Shown here: one piece after another, positions 17,212-27,071 of the stretch | How the letters are laid out: the number at the start of each line of letters is the position of its first letter | How positions within the stretch are numbered: the first letter of the stretch is position 1 | From: Limisphaera sp. | GTDB taxonomy: Bacteria; Verrucomicrobiota; Verrucomicrobiia; Limisphaerales; Limisphaeraceae | Length of the DNA stretch: 64,000 bases | NCBI GenBank assembly: GCA_025057755.1 | Contig: JANWVC010000005.1 | Location: 444,071-508,070 of the forward strand | Direction: 5' to 3' | Notes under the pieces: generated by a model | The model's input: only the letters and a program-made list of their open reading frames with translations | Databases searched by the model: none | Told to the model about the DNA's origin: nothing | Translations under genes and position numbers: made by a program

Positions 17212-20200
17212 ATGAAAACCCCGAAAAACCTGCAGCAGCTTACTTTGCTCTGCCAACCGCGCGCGCACGTTTCATTTGCGCGCTATCCGCGACCCTCGGT
17301 GATGTGGCGACTGCTTGCCACGGCGTGTCTCGCCTCAGGATTAAGCCAAGTGCCAGCTGCCACGGTCATTCATTTGGACGCAACGTCACAGCCTCTAGGT
17401 CCACTGTCGGTTTGGCCGAACACGGGAACCATTAGCGGCGATTTCATTCCGTGGTCGGACATCCCGGAGGTTATTGAGGTTGATGGTGTGCGCGGAGTCG
17501 CATTTCGCGGGGGCACTCCGGGTCTTCAAGGCACCTCTTATTACGGCCCCGCTGCGCCGGAGAGCCTAACCGGCAATGCCAGTCGAAGCATTGAGGCATG
17601 GGTTTGGGATCCAGCACCGCAAGACGAAAAAACCGTATTTTCATGGGGACGCCGAGGCGGCCCGGATGGCTCCAATTGCACATTTGGCCATGGTGTTCAC
17701 CCCGTTTGGGGCTGTTTGGGGGGGTGGGGCTGGGCCGACCTCGGTTATAGCAACGCACTGACCTTCACGCGGTGGGCCTACATTGTCTACACGTACGACG
17801 GTACCACTCGCACGGCACGCGCCTATTACAATGGTCAACTCAGCAGTCAGGAAGTGTACACCGCACCCCTGAACACATGGGCGGTGGACAACAGTGGGTT
17901 TCCGATTCCGTTCCGAGTCGCTAGACAGACAGCAGCCAACGGTAATCCGAGCGATGCAGGCGTGGGCACAAACGTGATTGCCAAGATCCGGGTTCATGAC
18001 GTGGCTTTGACCTCGCAGCAGGTTCAGGCTCAGTTTGAAGCGGAACGAATTCAATTCGGGTTGTCGGACGTGGATAATGACGGGCTGCCCGATTGGTGGG
18101 AACGTCGCTTCGGGCTGAACCCCTCCACCAACGATGCCCAGAGCGATCCTGATCAAGACGGCTTGACCAGTATGGTGGAATATCAACGGGGCACCAATCC
18201 GATGTGGGCCGACACGGACAGGGACGGCCTGTCCGATGCAGTTGAGACCAATACACGCACCTGGGTGAACAGCTTGAACACGGGAACCGATCCTTTGAAT
18301 CCGGACACGGACGGCGACGGTCTCGCAGACGGTGCGGAAACCAACACCGGCATTTACGTGAGTCCGCTCAATGCCGGAACTAATCCGTTAATAATCGACA
18401 CGGATGGAGATGGATGGAACGATGGAGACGAAGTTCGATCCGGATCAAACCCGGTGGATGCTCGCAGCACGCCCACTCCGCCTCCGGTGATCCATTTGAG
18501 TGCCGTGAACCTGCCGCTCGGTCCTCTTTCGGCATGGCCCAACATGGGAACTGTTCCCGGCGACTTCTTTCCGTTGATTGAAGTGCCAGAAGTGATTCAG
18601 GTGGACGGAGTGCGCGGCGTTGCGTTTCGGGGCGGCACAGCCGGATTGGAGGGCACTTCTTATTACGGCCCTAATGTCCCAGCCAGTTTGGCGGGCAACG
18701 CCAGCCGCACAATCGAAGCGTGGATTTGGGATCCGGCCCCTCAGGACGAAAAAACTGTTTTCTCGTGGGGTCGCCGTGGCGGCCCGGATGGCTCCAATTG
18801 CACCTTTGGTCATGGTGTCCATCCTGTCTGGGGTTGTTTGGGCGGATGGGGTTGGGCCGACTTGGGTTACAGCAATACCCTGACGTTCGCTCGATGGACA
18901 CATATTGTTTACACCTATGACGGTGCCACTCGTACCGCACGGGCCTATTACAATGGCCAGCTCAGCAGTCAAGAAGTTTACACCACACCCTTGAACACGT
19001 GGGCGGTGGACACAAGTGGGGTGCCCATTCCGTTTCGGGTGGCTCGGCAGACCGACGCGAACGGGAATCCCAGCAGCTCTGGTGTGGGCAGTAACGTGAT
19101 TGCGATCATCCGCGTCTATCATGTGGCGCTTCCCGCAGCCAATATCCAGGCGCAGTTTGAAGCGGAACGAGTCCAATTCGGTCTCTCGGATGTGGACAAT
19201 GACCATTTGGCCGATTGGTGGGAACGCCGATACGGGCTGAGCGTGGGCGTCAATGACGCCATGGCGGATCCCGATCATGACGGATCCAACAACTTGCAAG
19301 AGCACCAACGAGGCACTCAACCGCGGAACCCGGACACAGACGGCGATGGGTTGCTGGATGGGGTAGAAACCAACACAGGCACATGGATCAATGCAGGCAA
19401 CGCAGGGACGGATCCACTCAATCCGGACACCGACGGCGACACGCTCGTGGATGGAGTCGAGACCAACACTCGCGTCTACGTAAGCCCCACCAACACGGGT
19501 ACCCATCCGCTCTTCCGAGACAGCGACGGCGACGGCTGGGACGATGGCGGTGAAGTTCGAGCGGGGTCAGATCCCAACTCCGCTCGCAGCGAGCCTTTAC
19601 CCGGCAACTGGGTTCAAGAAGTCACACGCTCCAATCCGAAGTATTGGTACCGGTTCGAAGAGACAGATCCGTCCCAGCCAGTGCTCAATTCCGGGTCTGC
19701 GGGAAGCGCCTTCAACGGCTTCTATGGTCCGGGGATTACTGCGGCAAACTTTGTGCCCTCGGTCATCATTTCCCCCGCAAGCCGCGCTTTGGAATTCACA
19801 GGGCCGGCTGCGCCCAACACGACCACCAAATACGTCGAAATCCTCCAAGAGATTCCGGAACTGGTCAATTATCGGCCGCCTACACGAGAAAAAGTCACTA
19901 CAGTGGAATACTGGATCAAAACCACACAACGTGGCACGCATGGCAACAACGCTTGGCAAAGCCCATCCATTCTGGCTCGTGAAAGTCCCGGTGATGGGGA
20001 CATGTATTGGGGCAACATCACCGGCACGGGCGACTTTGTCTTCAGCACTTCAGATCTCCATGAGATTCGCAGCGTGCGCGACGCCAATTATCCTGTCACG
20101 GACGGCGTTTGGCACCATGTCGTGCTGGTCAAAAAATGGCTCGTGAACCAACCCTGCGTTTCGATCATGTACCTAGATGGGGGCGCCGCCGAAGGAGGTG

Positions 20201-21810
20201 TCACAATTACCCGCACCACTCCGGCCGGTAACCCTAGCTTCCAAGATCTGGATGCCGGCATCCGGAGAATCGGCCTGACCGACAACGGCGAGCTTGAGAA
20301 TGTGCAATTCATTGGCACCTTGGACGAGGTAGCCATTTATGATCGCGAGCTCACGCCCACTGAAGTGCGCCTTCATTATCGTTCGGTGTATCTCGGTGAC
20401 ACTGACGGAGACGGAATGCCGGATCTCTGGGAAACCAGCTACGGGCTAGATCCACTCCGTAACGACGCCGCTGAGGATCCAGACAATGACGGGCTCAACA
20501 ATCGCGGCGAGTATTTCCGCAAGACCAACCCACGGAATCCAGACACAGACGGCGATGGCTTATCCGACCTTGTGGAAACCGGCACCGGCGTTTGGGTTAG
20601 CAGTCACGACACTGGGACTCATCCGCTGAATCCGGATACTGACGGGGACCGCCTCTCAGATGGCGCAGAAACGAACACCGGTGTTTACGGCGGGCCGACC
20701 AACACCGGCACCCACCCGCTGTTACGGGACACCGACGGCGACAGCTTCAGTGACTCCGATGAGATTGCCTTGGCATACAACCCCACCAATCCCAACTCCA
20801 AGCCGGCTCAGCCCACCAGTTGGATCGAAGCTGTGACTGCTGACCGGCCCATCCACTGGTTGCGGTTTGAGGAAACTTCCACGGGCCAACCACTGACGAA
20901 TTGGGGGTTGCACGCTTCCGGGTACACCGTCACCTTCGGCCCGGGCATTTCGCCGACCGACCTGGGCAAGCCCAGCGCCTATCCAGGTCTGGGTCGGGCA
21001 ATCGAGTTCACAGGTCCACCCGCGCCCAATTCAACATTGAAGTACGTTGATTTCGGTGCCGAGATTCCCGAGTTAATTAATCTCCGGGTGGGCGAATTGA
21101 ACCAACCGAAGGAACTCGAGCAAGGGAAAGCTGCCACGGTAGAGTATTGGTTCCGCACCACCCAGATAGGCAGTAATGGCAACAATACCTGGCAAAATCC
21201 GTCCATTTTGGCACATGAAAGCCCTGGCGACGGAGACATTTACTGGGGCAACTTCAATGCAGCCGGAGATTTCATCTTCAGCACATCGGACCTGCACGAG
21301 ATCCATGTAACCAATCGATATGCAACCGATGGCCGGTGGCACCATGTGGTCATGACAAAGATCTGGTTCAACGATCGCCCCTGCGAGAGCCGACTGTTCA
21401 TGGACGGCGGGGCTGAAGCCGGGGGTATCACGATTTACGCCACCACGCCGCCAGGGGCATCCAGCGGGCAGGATCTAGACGCTGGTTTGCGGTATCTGGG
21501 GCTCACGCAAGGAGGCGAACTAGGCAACGTGCAATATGTCGGCTTCTTGGACGAGTTCGTGGTGTACACCAACGCATTTGTAGAGGCACAAGCTCGTTTG
21601 CATTACCTTGCGGCCCAGCGTGTGGCTGAGCCTCTCCGTCTCGGTTTTCGCTGGGCCGGCCAGAGCTTGACCTTGACGTGGTCTCAAGGTCGTCTTCAAT
21701 GGGCCGACGAACTTGTGGGCCCATGGACGGATGTGCCGGGAGCGACTTCGCCTTATGAAGTCTCCCTCCGAGCCCATGCTCGTAAATTTTTCCGTTTGGT
21801 CCTCGACTAG
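17212..21810 (+). CDS. Giant secreted LamG / thrombospondin-type-3 repeat protein
   Basis: A 1532-residue secreted or surface protein. After an N-terminal hydrophobic region (about residues 30-48, ending PAAT) it repeats the unit 'LamG-like concanavalin domain plus a block of five DxDxDG calcium repeats' three times, then has a fourth LamG-like domain and a C-terminal module ([21 protein letters not shown]) of a kind common at the end of secreted Verrucomicrobia proteins. Approximate LamG positions are 50-278, 424-650, 798-1063 and 1203-1470; Ca-binding blocks lie at 280-420, 655-795 and 1064-1200, giving 15 Asp-rich motifs such as [12 protein letters not shown]. The first two units are 374 residues apart and close at DNA level. 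LamG domains suggest glycan or protein binding; no catalytic domain is visible. The start ATG at 17212 has only a weak ribosome-binding site. Confidence 0.88.
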   Translation: MKTPKNLQQLTLLCQPRAHVSFARYPRPSVMWRLLATACLASGLSQVPAATVIHLDATSQPLGPLSVWPNTGTISGDFIPWSDIPEVIEVDGVRGVAFRGGTPGLQGTSYYGPAAPESLTGNASRSIEAWVWDPAPQDEKTVFSWGRRGGPDGSNCTFGHGVHPVWGCLGGWGWADLGYSNALTFTRWAYIVYTYDGTTRTARAYYNGQLSSQEVYTAPLNTWAVDNSGFPIPFRVARQTAANGNPSDAGVGTNVIAKIRVHDVALTSQQVQAQFEAERIQFGLSDVDNDGLPDWWERRFGLNPSTNDAQSDPDQDGLTSMVEYQRGTNPMWADTDRDGLSDAVETNTRTWVNSLNTGTDPLNPDTDGDGLADGAETNTGIYVSPLNAGTNPLIIDTDGDGWNDGDEVRSGSNPVDARSTPTPPPVIHLSAVNLPLGPLSAWPNMGTVPGDFFPLIEVPEVIQVDGVRGVAFRGGTAGLEGTSYYGPNVPASLAGNASRTIEAWIWDPAPQDEKTVFSWGRRGGPDGSNCTFGHGVHPVWGCLGGWGWADLGYSNTLTFARWTHIVYTYDGATRTARAYYNGQLSSQEVYTTPLNTWAVDTSGVPIPFRVARQTDANGNPSSSGVGSNVIAIIRVYHVALPAANIQAQFEAERVQFGLSDVDNDHLADWWERRYGLSVGVNDAMADPDHDGSNNLQEHQRGTQPRNPDTDGDGLLDGVETNTGTWINAGNAGTDPLNPDTDGDTLVDGVETNTRVYVSPTNTGTHPLFRDSDGDGWDDGGEVRAGSDPNSARSEPLPGNWVQEVTRSNPKYWYRFEETDPSQPVLNSGSAGSAFNGFYGPGITAANFVPSVIISPASRALEFTGPAAPNTTTKYVEILQEIPELVNYRPPTREKVTTVEYWIKTTQRGTHGNNAWQSPSILARESPGDGDMYWGNITGTGDFVFSTSDLHEIRSVRDANYPVTDGVWHHVVLVKKWLVNQPCVSIMYLDGGAAEGGVTITRTTPAGNPSFQDLDAGIRRIGLTDNGELENVQFIGTLDEVAIYDRELTPTEVRLHYRSVYLGDTDGDGMPDLWETSYGLDPLRNDAAEDPDNDGLNNRGEYFRKTNPRNPDTDGDGLSDLVETGTGVWVSSHDTGTHPLNPDTDGDRLSDGAETNTGVYGGPTNTGTHPLLRDTDGDSFSDSDEIALAYNPTNPNSKPAQPTSWIEAVTADRPIHWLRFEETSTGQPLTNWGLHASGYTVTFGPGISPTDLGKPSAYPGLGRAIEFTGPPAPNSTLKYVDFGAEIPELINLRVGELNQPKELEQGKAATVEYWFRTTQIGSNGNNTWQNPSILAHESPGDGDIYWGNFNAAGDFIFSTSDLHEIHVTNRYATDGRWHHVVMTKIWFNDRPCESRLFMDGGAEAGGITIYATTPPGASSGQDLDAGLRYLGLTQGGELGNVQYVGFLDEFVVYTNAFVEAQARLHYLAAQRVAEPLRLGFRWAGQSLTLTWSQGRLQWADELVGPWTDVPGATSPYEVSLRAHARKFFRLVLD
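17365..19608 (+). repeat. Tandem intragenic duplication, period 1122 bp
   Basis: Inside the LamG/TSP3 gene, GTCATTCATTTG at 17365 and GTGATCCATTTG at 18487 begin two successive copies of a 374-codon unit. Long stretches are nearly identical, for example the 'GGCGGCCCGGATGGCTCCAA' segment in both copies, with changes mostly at third codon positions. Confidence 0.85.
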
Positions 21811-21831
21811 GGAGCGTCAGGGTGCGGGGTC

Positions 21832-21868
21832 GGTCGGCCGGCAATGACTCCTCGGCCGGCCGGCCTTT
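21832..21868 (+). terminator. GC-rich hairpin followed by TTT
   Basis: GGTCGGCCGG (21832-21841) pairs with CCGGCCGGCC (21856-21865), 10 bp with one T-G wobble, loop 14 nt, followed by TTTC. It lies 21 bp after the LamG/TSP3 stop and before the prepilin-like gene, so it probably ends the long transcript. The U tract is short. Confidence 0.5.
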
Positions 21869-21905
21869 CGCCCTCCGAGATCATTTTGACGATCCAAACT
21901 CCAGG

Positions 21906-22748
21906 ATGGCAAAGATGACCCAACTCACGGGGCGAGCTAAAGAAAGGGTCCGCGATCCGAATGTGGGCAGAGCGGGCTTTACGTTGATCGAATTGCTGGT
22001 GGTCATTGCCATCATCGCTATTCTGGCGGGCATGTTGTTGCCTGCTCTGGCCAAAGCCAAAGCCAAGGCAAAACAGGCCGGCTGCTTAAACAACATGCGG
22101 CAAGTGGGCCTTGCAACGCTGATGTACCTCCAGGAACATCAGACCTACCCGGGTTGCTTGTGGCTGAATGCGACATTTTACTATATTTGGCCGGTGCGGT
22201 TGTTCACGCAATTGGGCACCAACCGCGCGGTGTTTTATTGTCCTGCGGCCAACCCCAACAGCGCCTGGGACACCAATGTGAACAATAGTCTGGGCGCAAC
22301 CATGCCCACTGGTGGCTGGGATCCTTGGGGCGTCAGTTCACGAAGTCGGTTCTCTCTGGGCTACAACGACTGGGGCTTACGCGATCCGGGAGACAGCGGC
22401 GGCGGCAGGCAATTAGGCCTAGGTGGAGACATCAACGTCGTCGGCGAGGTTAAGGAAAGCGCCGTGCGCAAGCCTGCTGAAATGATCATGCTGGGGGACA
22501 GCAAGCCCGATGGCAACTTTGACGGCAATATTGATCCGAAGAATCCATTAGAATGGCCCTCGAACCGGCACAACCGACGCACAGTAATCCTCTTTGCCGA
22601 CGGTCATGCCGAGAACCCCAAACGCGCAGATGTGATCAACTCGCGAGATGGTCGCTGGCGCGCCCGGTGGAACAACGACAATGATCCCCATTGGGAAATC
22701 GGCTATTGGACCGTGAATCCAGCCCAAGAGGCCATGATCGACCCCTGA
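21906..22748 (+). CDS. Prepilin-type N-terminal cleavage/methylation protein (type II secretion pseudopilin-like)
   Basis: About 280 residues. The class III signal [20 protein letters not shown] (cleavage expected between G and F, followed by F1 and E5) is followed by an amphipathic helix [20 protein letters not shown], the hallmark of the large pseudopilin-like families of Verrucomicrobia, Lentisphaerae and Planctomycetes. The globular part contains GYNDWG and a C-terminal [14 protein letters not shown] ('FADGH') segment. These proteins are processed by a prepilin peptidase at the inner membrane; their roles are mostly unknown, and many occur per genome. The ATG at 21906 (MAKMTQL) is preferred to the upstream GTG at 21822 because it gives a leader of normal length and does not overlap the hairpin. 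No pilus assembly genes are nearby. Confidence 0.87.
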   Translation: MAKMTQLTGRAKERVRDPNVGRAGFTLIELLVVIAIIAILAGMLLPALAKAKAKAKQAGCLNNMRQVGLATLMYLQEHQTYPGCLWLNATFYYIWPVRLFTQLGTNRAVFYCPAANPNSAWDTNVNNSLGATMPTGGWDPWGVSSRSRFSLGYNDWGLRDPGDSGGGRQLGLGGDINVVGEVKESAVRKPAEMIMLGDSKPDGNFDGNIDPKNPLEWPSNRHNRRTVILFADGHAENPKRADVINSRDGRWRARWNNDNDPHWEIGYWTVNPAQEAMIDP

Positions 22749-22842
22749 GCCGCTTTGTCCATTAGGGCAGGCTGCGGATGCAACGATCCCTTGAGATGCA
22801 AGCGGGCCTTGCAGCATGCGGTCTCATGTCGGTATCTTCCTG

Positions 22843-22858
22843 CGCCCTGCAGAGGGCG
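22843..22858. terminator. Possible bidirectional terminator hairpin
   Basis: CGCCCT (22843-22848) pairs with AGGGCG (22853-22858) around a GCAG loop. It lies between the convergent prepilin-like and thrS genes. Only 6 bp and no long T tract, so weak. Confidence 0.3.
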
Positions 22859-22928
22859 TTCTGAAGGAACAGCGGGAAGCTTTGGGATTGAACCCAACAC
22901 GCATCCCTTGGCTGAATGCAGTCCGAGT

Positions 22929-24815
22929 TTACGGACGTCGCTCCCGGATCGCAGCCAATATGTCCGCGATGACCTCCGCACGCGGGCGTGCTCCTAGGTT
23001 CCCTTTTCCGTGCACGCGCACGCTCACCTGACCGGCTGCCCGATCACGCGGACCCACGACCAGAATGGTGTGTACGTGAGCCGCCTCAGCGGCTGCGATC
23101 TTGGCCCGGATCGGCACTGGTTCGTAATCCGCGCTGACGCGCACCAGATGCTCTCGCAATTCACGGACCAAGGAGGCAGCGTAATCGCGTGCCTGGGGAT
23201 CGTCGCCCACCGTCAAGACCCGAACTTGCTCAGGTGACAGCCAAAGTGGGAAATTGCCGGCATAATGTTCAATGAGAAAGCCGATGAACCGCTCGTGTGT
23301 GCCGAGCGGTGCCCGGTGAATGCAAAGCGGCGTTTTGTCGGTGTTGTCCCGATCTCGATAGACCAAGCCAAACCGTTTCGGCACGGCAAAGTCCACCTGG
23401 TTGGTCGCCAGGGTGAACTCCCGGCCGATTACACTCCACACTTGGACATCGATCTTAGGTCCGTAGAACGCTGCTTCATTAGGGACCTCTACGTAGGGAA
23501 TGCCGGAGTCCTTGAGCACCTGGCGGACCATATCCTCTGTCTGTCGCCACAGTTCGGGCTCATTCACGTACTTCTCCCCCAACCGTGCCGGATCATGGGT
23601 ACTGAAGCGCATGACGTAACGTTCGATGCCAAAAATCCGAAAATATTCGAGGTACATCTGGTTTACGGCGTTGAACTCTTCGGCGAACTGTTCTGGAGTA
23701 CAGTAAATGTGGGCGTCGTTCATGTTGAGGCACCGGACGCGCATCAATCCGAATAACTCGCCGCTTTGTTCGTATCGGTAACAGGTGCCGTACTCGGCCA
23801 AACGAAGTGGGAGATCTCGATAACTGCGCGGTTCGGCAGCAAAGATGCGATGATGATGCGGGCAGTTCATCGCCTTCAGGTAATATCGCACACGCGGCGC
23901 ACCCTCTGCGGTTCCAGCTTCGCCTTCGTCACCCAGTTCCATCGGCGGGAACATGCTGTCGGCGTAATAAGGCAGGTGTCCGGAGGTAAGGTACATTTTC
24001 TCGCGCGCGATGTGAGGGGTCTTGACCCGCAAGTAGCCGGCACGAAATTCGGTTTCTTTGGCCAGCTTTTCGATTTCCTCGCACAACACGGTCCCCTTGG
24101 GTAACCAGAGTGGGAGGCCGGGTCCAACGTAGTCCGGATCCAATGTAAAGAGGCCCAGTTCCTGGCCAAGCTTGCGATGATCTCGCTTCTTGGCCTCCTC
24201 CAACATGGCGAAGTAGCGCTCAAGTTCTTCGCGTGTGGGGAAGGCTGTGCCGTAAATGCGTTGGAGCTGCGGATTCCGTGCGTCGCCCTTATAATAAGCG
24301 CTGGCGACGCTGGTGAGCTTAAATGCACCAATCCGACCTGTGGAGGCCACATGCGGCCCGGCGCATAGGTCAATAAAATCCCCATTGCGATAGTAGGTGA
24401 TAGGCTCGCCCTCGGGGATTTGCTGCAGCAAATCGAGTTTGTAACGACTGGGTTGGCCAGGTCGTTCCTGCAAAGCGCCCAACCGGCCGCGCAGCGCGTC
24501 CTGCATGGCCTGTTCGCGAGTCACTTCGATCCGTTCAAAGGGATGGTCGGCTTCGATCTCCTTGCGCATTTCCTCCTCGATGCGAGGGAAATCCTCCGGC
24601 GTGATTCGATGAGAACACTCCAAGTCGTAGTAAAAACCGTTTTCGACCGGTGGGCCATACGCGAACTGAGCATCCGGCCACAACCGCGAGATGGCCGTAG
24701 CCATTACGTGAGCACAAGAATGGCGGAGCCGATCCAGCTCCGACATTGAAACACGAGTCGATGCCTCCTTGCCCTGGATCGGCAGATTCGAAACGTTGGG
24801 ACTGACTGCAGACAT
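22929..24815 (-). CDS. thrS: Threonyl-tRNA synthetase lacking the N-terminal TGS domain
   Basis: Charges tRNA-Thr and edits Ser-tRNA-Thr. From the ATG at 24815 it has 628 residues. The editing domain starts within the first 35 residues (LRHSCAHVMATAI, with the HxxxH pair) and contains LCAGPH. The catalytic core has KAMNCPHHH (zinc Cys), a motif 2 region RYEQSGELFGLMRVRCLNMNDAHIYC and PLCIHRAPLGTHERF (zinc His). The anticodon-binding domain follows (FPLWLSPEQVRVLTVGD). The usual 60-residue N1/TGS domain is missing. The stretch after motif 2 (RCLNMNDAH instead of the common RGFTQDDAH) also departs from the standard form. An in-frame GTG at 24851 would not restore TGS. LeuD lies upstream on the same strand. 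Confidence 0.93.
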   Translation of the reverse strand: MSAVSPNVSNLPIQGKEASTRVSMSELDRLRHSCAHVMATAISRLWPDAQFAYGPPVENGFYYDLECSHRITPEDFPRIEEEMRKEIEADHPFERIEVTREQAMQDALRGRLGALQERPGQPSRYKLDLLQQIPEGEPITYYRNGDFIDLCAGPHVASTGRIGAFKLTSVASAYYKGDARNPQLQRIYGTAFPTREELERYFAMLEEAKKRDHRKLGQELGLFTLDPDYVGPGLPLWLPKGTVLCEEIEKLAKETEFRAGYLRVKTPHIAREKMYLTSGHLPYYADSMFPPMELGDEGEAGTAEGAPRVRYYLKAMNCPHHHRIFAAEPRSYRDLPLRLAEYGTCYRYEQSGELFGLMRVRCLNMNDAHIYCTPEQFAEEFNAVNQMYLEYFRIFGIERYVMRFSTHDPARLGEKYVNEPELWRQTEDMVRQVLKDSGIPYVEVPNEAAFYGPKIDVQVWSVIGREFTLATNQVDFAVPKRFGLVYRDRDNTDKTPLCIHRAPLGTHERFIGFLIEHYAGNFPLWLSPEQVRVLTVGDDPQARDYAASLVRELREHLVRVSADYEPVPIRAKIAAAEAAHVHTILVVGPRDRAAGQVSVRVHGKGNLGARPRAEVIADILAAIRERRP

Positions 24816-24867
24816 GGTCACATGAATCGGCTGACAAAATCGCTGGACCAACCGCCGGAAAAATGAC

Positions 24868-25428
24868 TCAGAGCGTGCGACCGGTTTGAATCATGCCTGT
24901 TTTTCGAGCATAGTTGAACAAGCCTCCGGCATCGATAACCGGACGAACGTCACCCAACGGTTTGATTCGGTAGACCCGACCGTTCGAGACTTCGGTCACC
25001 GTCAAGTTGTCGAGATCCACCGTAATCCTGTCCCCTGTCTGTAATTTGTCACAAAGCCGCTCTTCCAGTTCGCAAGGATAGAGCTCGCCAGTGGCGACAC
25101 AGTTTCGAAAGAAAATCCGCGCGAAACTCTCAGCCAGCACGATTCGGCAACCAGCAGACCCCAGAGCAATAGGAGCATGTTCCCGAGAGCTACCGCAACC
25201 GAAGTTGCGTCCGGCGACGATAATCGGATATTCGCTGTCCAGCGCGCCCGGCTTGACGTAACGCACCGGATACAGAGACTCAGGCAGTCCAGAAAGTGCG
25301 TAACTACCGAGTTTCTCATACTCGTCCGGGATCGTGGGTACCAAATTTAGGTACTGCGCCGGAATGATTTGATCCGTGTCAACGTTGTCTCCCACGACGT
25401 ACACCGGTCCCGTCACTACGCTTGTCAT
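24868..25428 (-). CDS. leuD: 3-isopropylmalate dehydratase small subunit
   Basis: Swivelling-domain partner of LeuC in leucine biosynthesis (isomerisation of 2- to 3-isopropylmalate), cytosolic heterodimer. 186 residues from the ATG at 25428. Signatures are [17 protein letters not shown] at the N-terminus, [16 protein letters not shown] at residues 71-86 and [16 protein letters not shown]. The frame is open upstream to 25959 but that part has no family similarity. LeuC is not in the window, so the two subunits are encoded apart. About 50 bp separate it from the thrS start on the same strand, so thrS and leuD may share a transcript. Confidence 0.93.
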   Translation of the reverse strand: MTSVVTGPVYVVGDNVDTDQIIPAQYLNLVPTIPDEYEKLGSYALSGLPESLYPVRYVKPGALDSEYPIIVAGRNFGCGSSREHAPIALGSAGCRIVLAESFARIFFRNCVATGELYPCELEERLCDKLQTGDRITVDLDNLTVTEVSNGRVYRIKPLGDVRPVIDAGGLFNYARKTGMIQTGRTL

Positions 25429-27071
25429 GCCTGCCAGAGTGCCGTGCCGGCGGGCTTCAATGCAACGTTGTTTTGGATTCCTGCGGGTGACCAGCCACCT
25501 CGGTAAAGACGACTGGAAAGAACTGAAACTTTGACGCGGTCCATCGTGTATTTCAGGGATGGACGTAACCTCAAGGGCGGCACGGTTGGTTTTTGGCCTC
25601 AGGCTACGCATCGATTGCAACTCACGGATGAAGGAACCAGACTGAGCCCAAACGTCGCTGCATCCCTTGCATTCGGCTGGACGCGAGGTTTGTCGAGACC
25701 GGTCCGTTGTGGGGTGTGTGGCCTTCCCGATTGGTGCGTCAATCGCCCGAGCAGTTGATGCAGGTGGCTTGGGAAGTAGCCGGGGCTGTCTCACAGAACA
25801 AGTTTGCATGCCCGTGCTCACGGGGGCTGCTGTGGAAAGCCTTGGACGGACCACTAACGAGATTTGGATCCGATTGAAAACTGGGAGCTTTAAAGCCTGG
25901 GAACGCCGACTGGCAGGCATTTGAGCCAGGTCGGCTCGGAGTTGCATAGCACACGCCAAATTTGAGCTCTGCGCAAGTCGTTGCGAAGCTCGCCGGACCG
26001 GGCTGCAGGGCAGTCAGCGGGGCATGGTTACAGGGCCTCCCATTCGAGTAATTTGCTCGCCAATCCCCACAGGTGCGGTGTATGGCGCAGCCTTGCGATT
26101 GTAGGAATGTCCTGCCGAAGTCGGAGGGAATCGCGTGGGAAGTTTTTTCCCCGTCCATATGAAGGTTTCGAGAAGCTGCGATCCACTCTCACGGCCAGGA
26201 ACTGGTTGAAAACCGTGGCGACGCGTTTTTGTTTGAACCCTTTGATTCGTTAGCGCTACCGATGTCGATGCTTCTCAGAATTGGGACAACCTTTTGAAGA
26301 CGAGTCTGACACAAGCAGGGGACACCCGATTTTCCTGATTTGCAGGACGAAACGACTGAATTATCGAAATGGGATTAACAGGAGCCTGTGCATCAAGCAT
26401 GGTCAATGATCCCTGATCACGAGCGAATTCCGATGGTGCTCATCCACTTAGAAAGGCTCGCCGTGCGATGAGATTGCGCGCCACTTTGGGGGGTCTCAAT
26501 GGGCAGGTCAAAACGGATCTCGACCGCCACTGAAAGGCACTGCGCCGAAAACTGTGGCTGCAACGGGGCGACGAAACAAGGCGCTCACCGGGATGAAAAC
26601 CGATCACGAGCACCGTTTAAAGCAGCCGATCCATTACCTAGCCGGTTGGGTCCGGTTCCCGCCCCTCCCACGCTGCTGTCCCGCGTCCTGGCGGCTTTGC
26701 AAGTCCGGGTCAGTCCTGGACCGCACGAGGCTTGGATGGCTTGGTCAAGACGGTTGTGTATGTCGCTATTTTTAAATTGAGGCTGCGGTCATAATCGGAA
26801 TATTGCACGAGGGATTTCGTGCTGGGGTACAAACCTGGTTGATGCTGGGCAGAGAAAGTTGGCAACTGCTATGGAGTGCAGGGGAGGCCTCACCAAGTTG
26901 TCCTCGAAACTTTATTGCGCGACGGACTTCGCGTGGTTCAAAGCATATGGACTGTTGGGTTCTGGCTGGTCATGGTCGTGGGGGGCAGGAGCTGTGGCGC
27001 GCGGATTGACTTAGTCTTGCTGGCCCCCTTGCAGAGGGGCCCAGCTTGCCGCACCCGATGGGGAGGACTCC
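25429..27071. other. 1.6 kb without a recognised gene
   Basis: The largest empty stretch in the window, between divergent leuD and the bactofilin-like/RDD gene. Several short open frames (for example near 25739-26158 minus, 26499-26780 plus) lack family motifs, plausible starts or hydrophobic patterns. I see no tRNA, known riboswitch, insertion-sequence end or tandem repeat. It may contain gene remnants too decayed to read by eye. Confidence 0.5.
27060..27067 (+). promoter_or_regulatory. Strong ribosome-binding site GGGAGGAC region
   Basis: GGGGAGGA ends about 5 nt before the ATG at 27072. It is one of the best Shine-Dalgarno sequences in the window and supports the long N-terminus of the downstream protein. 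Confidence 0.6.

Noticed and set aside
17471..19506. Long minus-strand frames opposite the LamG/TSP3 gene (including one of 353 codons at 18445-19506)
   Set aside because: They lie antisense to a gene with clear repeated domains and share its codon periodicity; their translations have no motifs.
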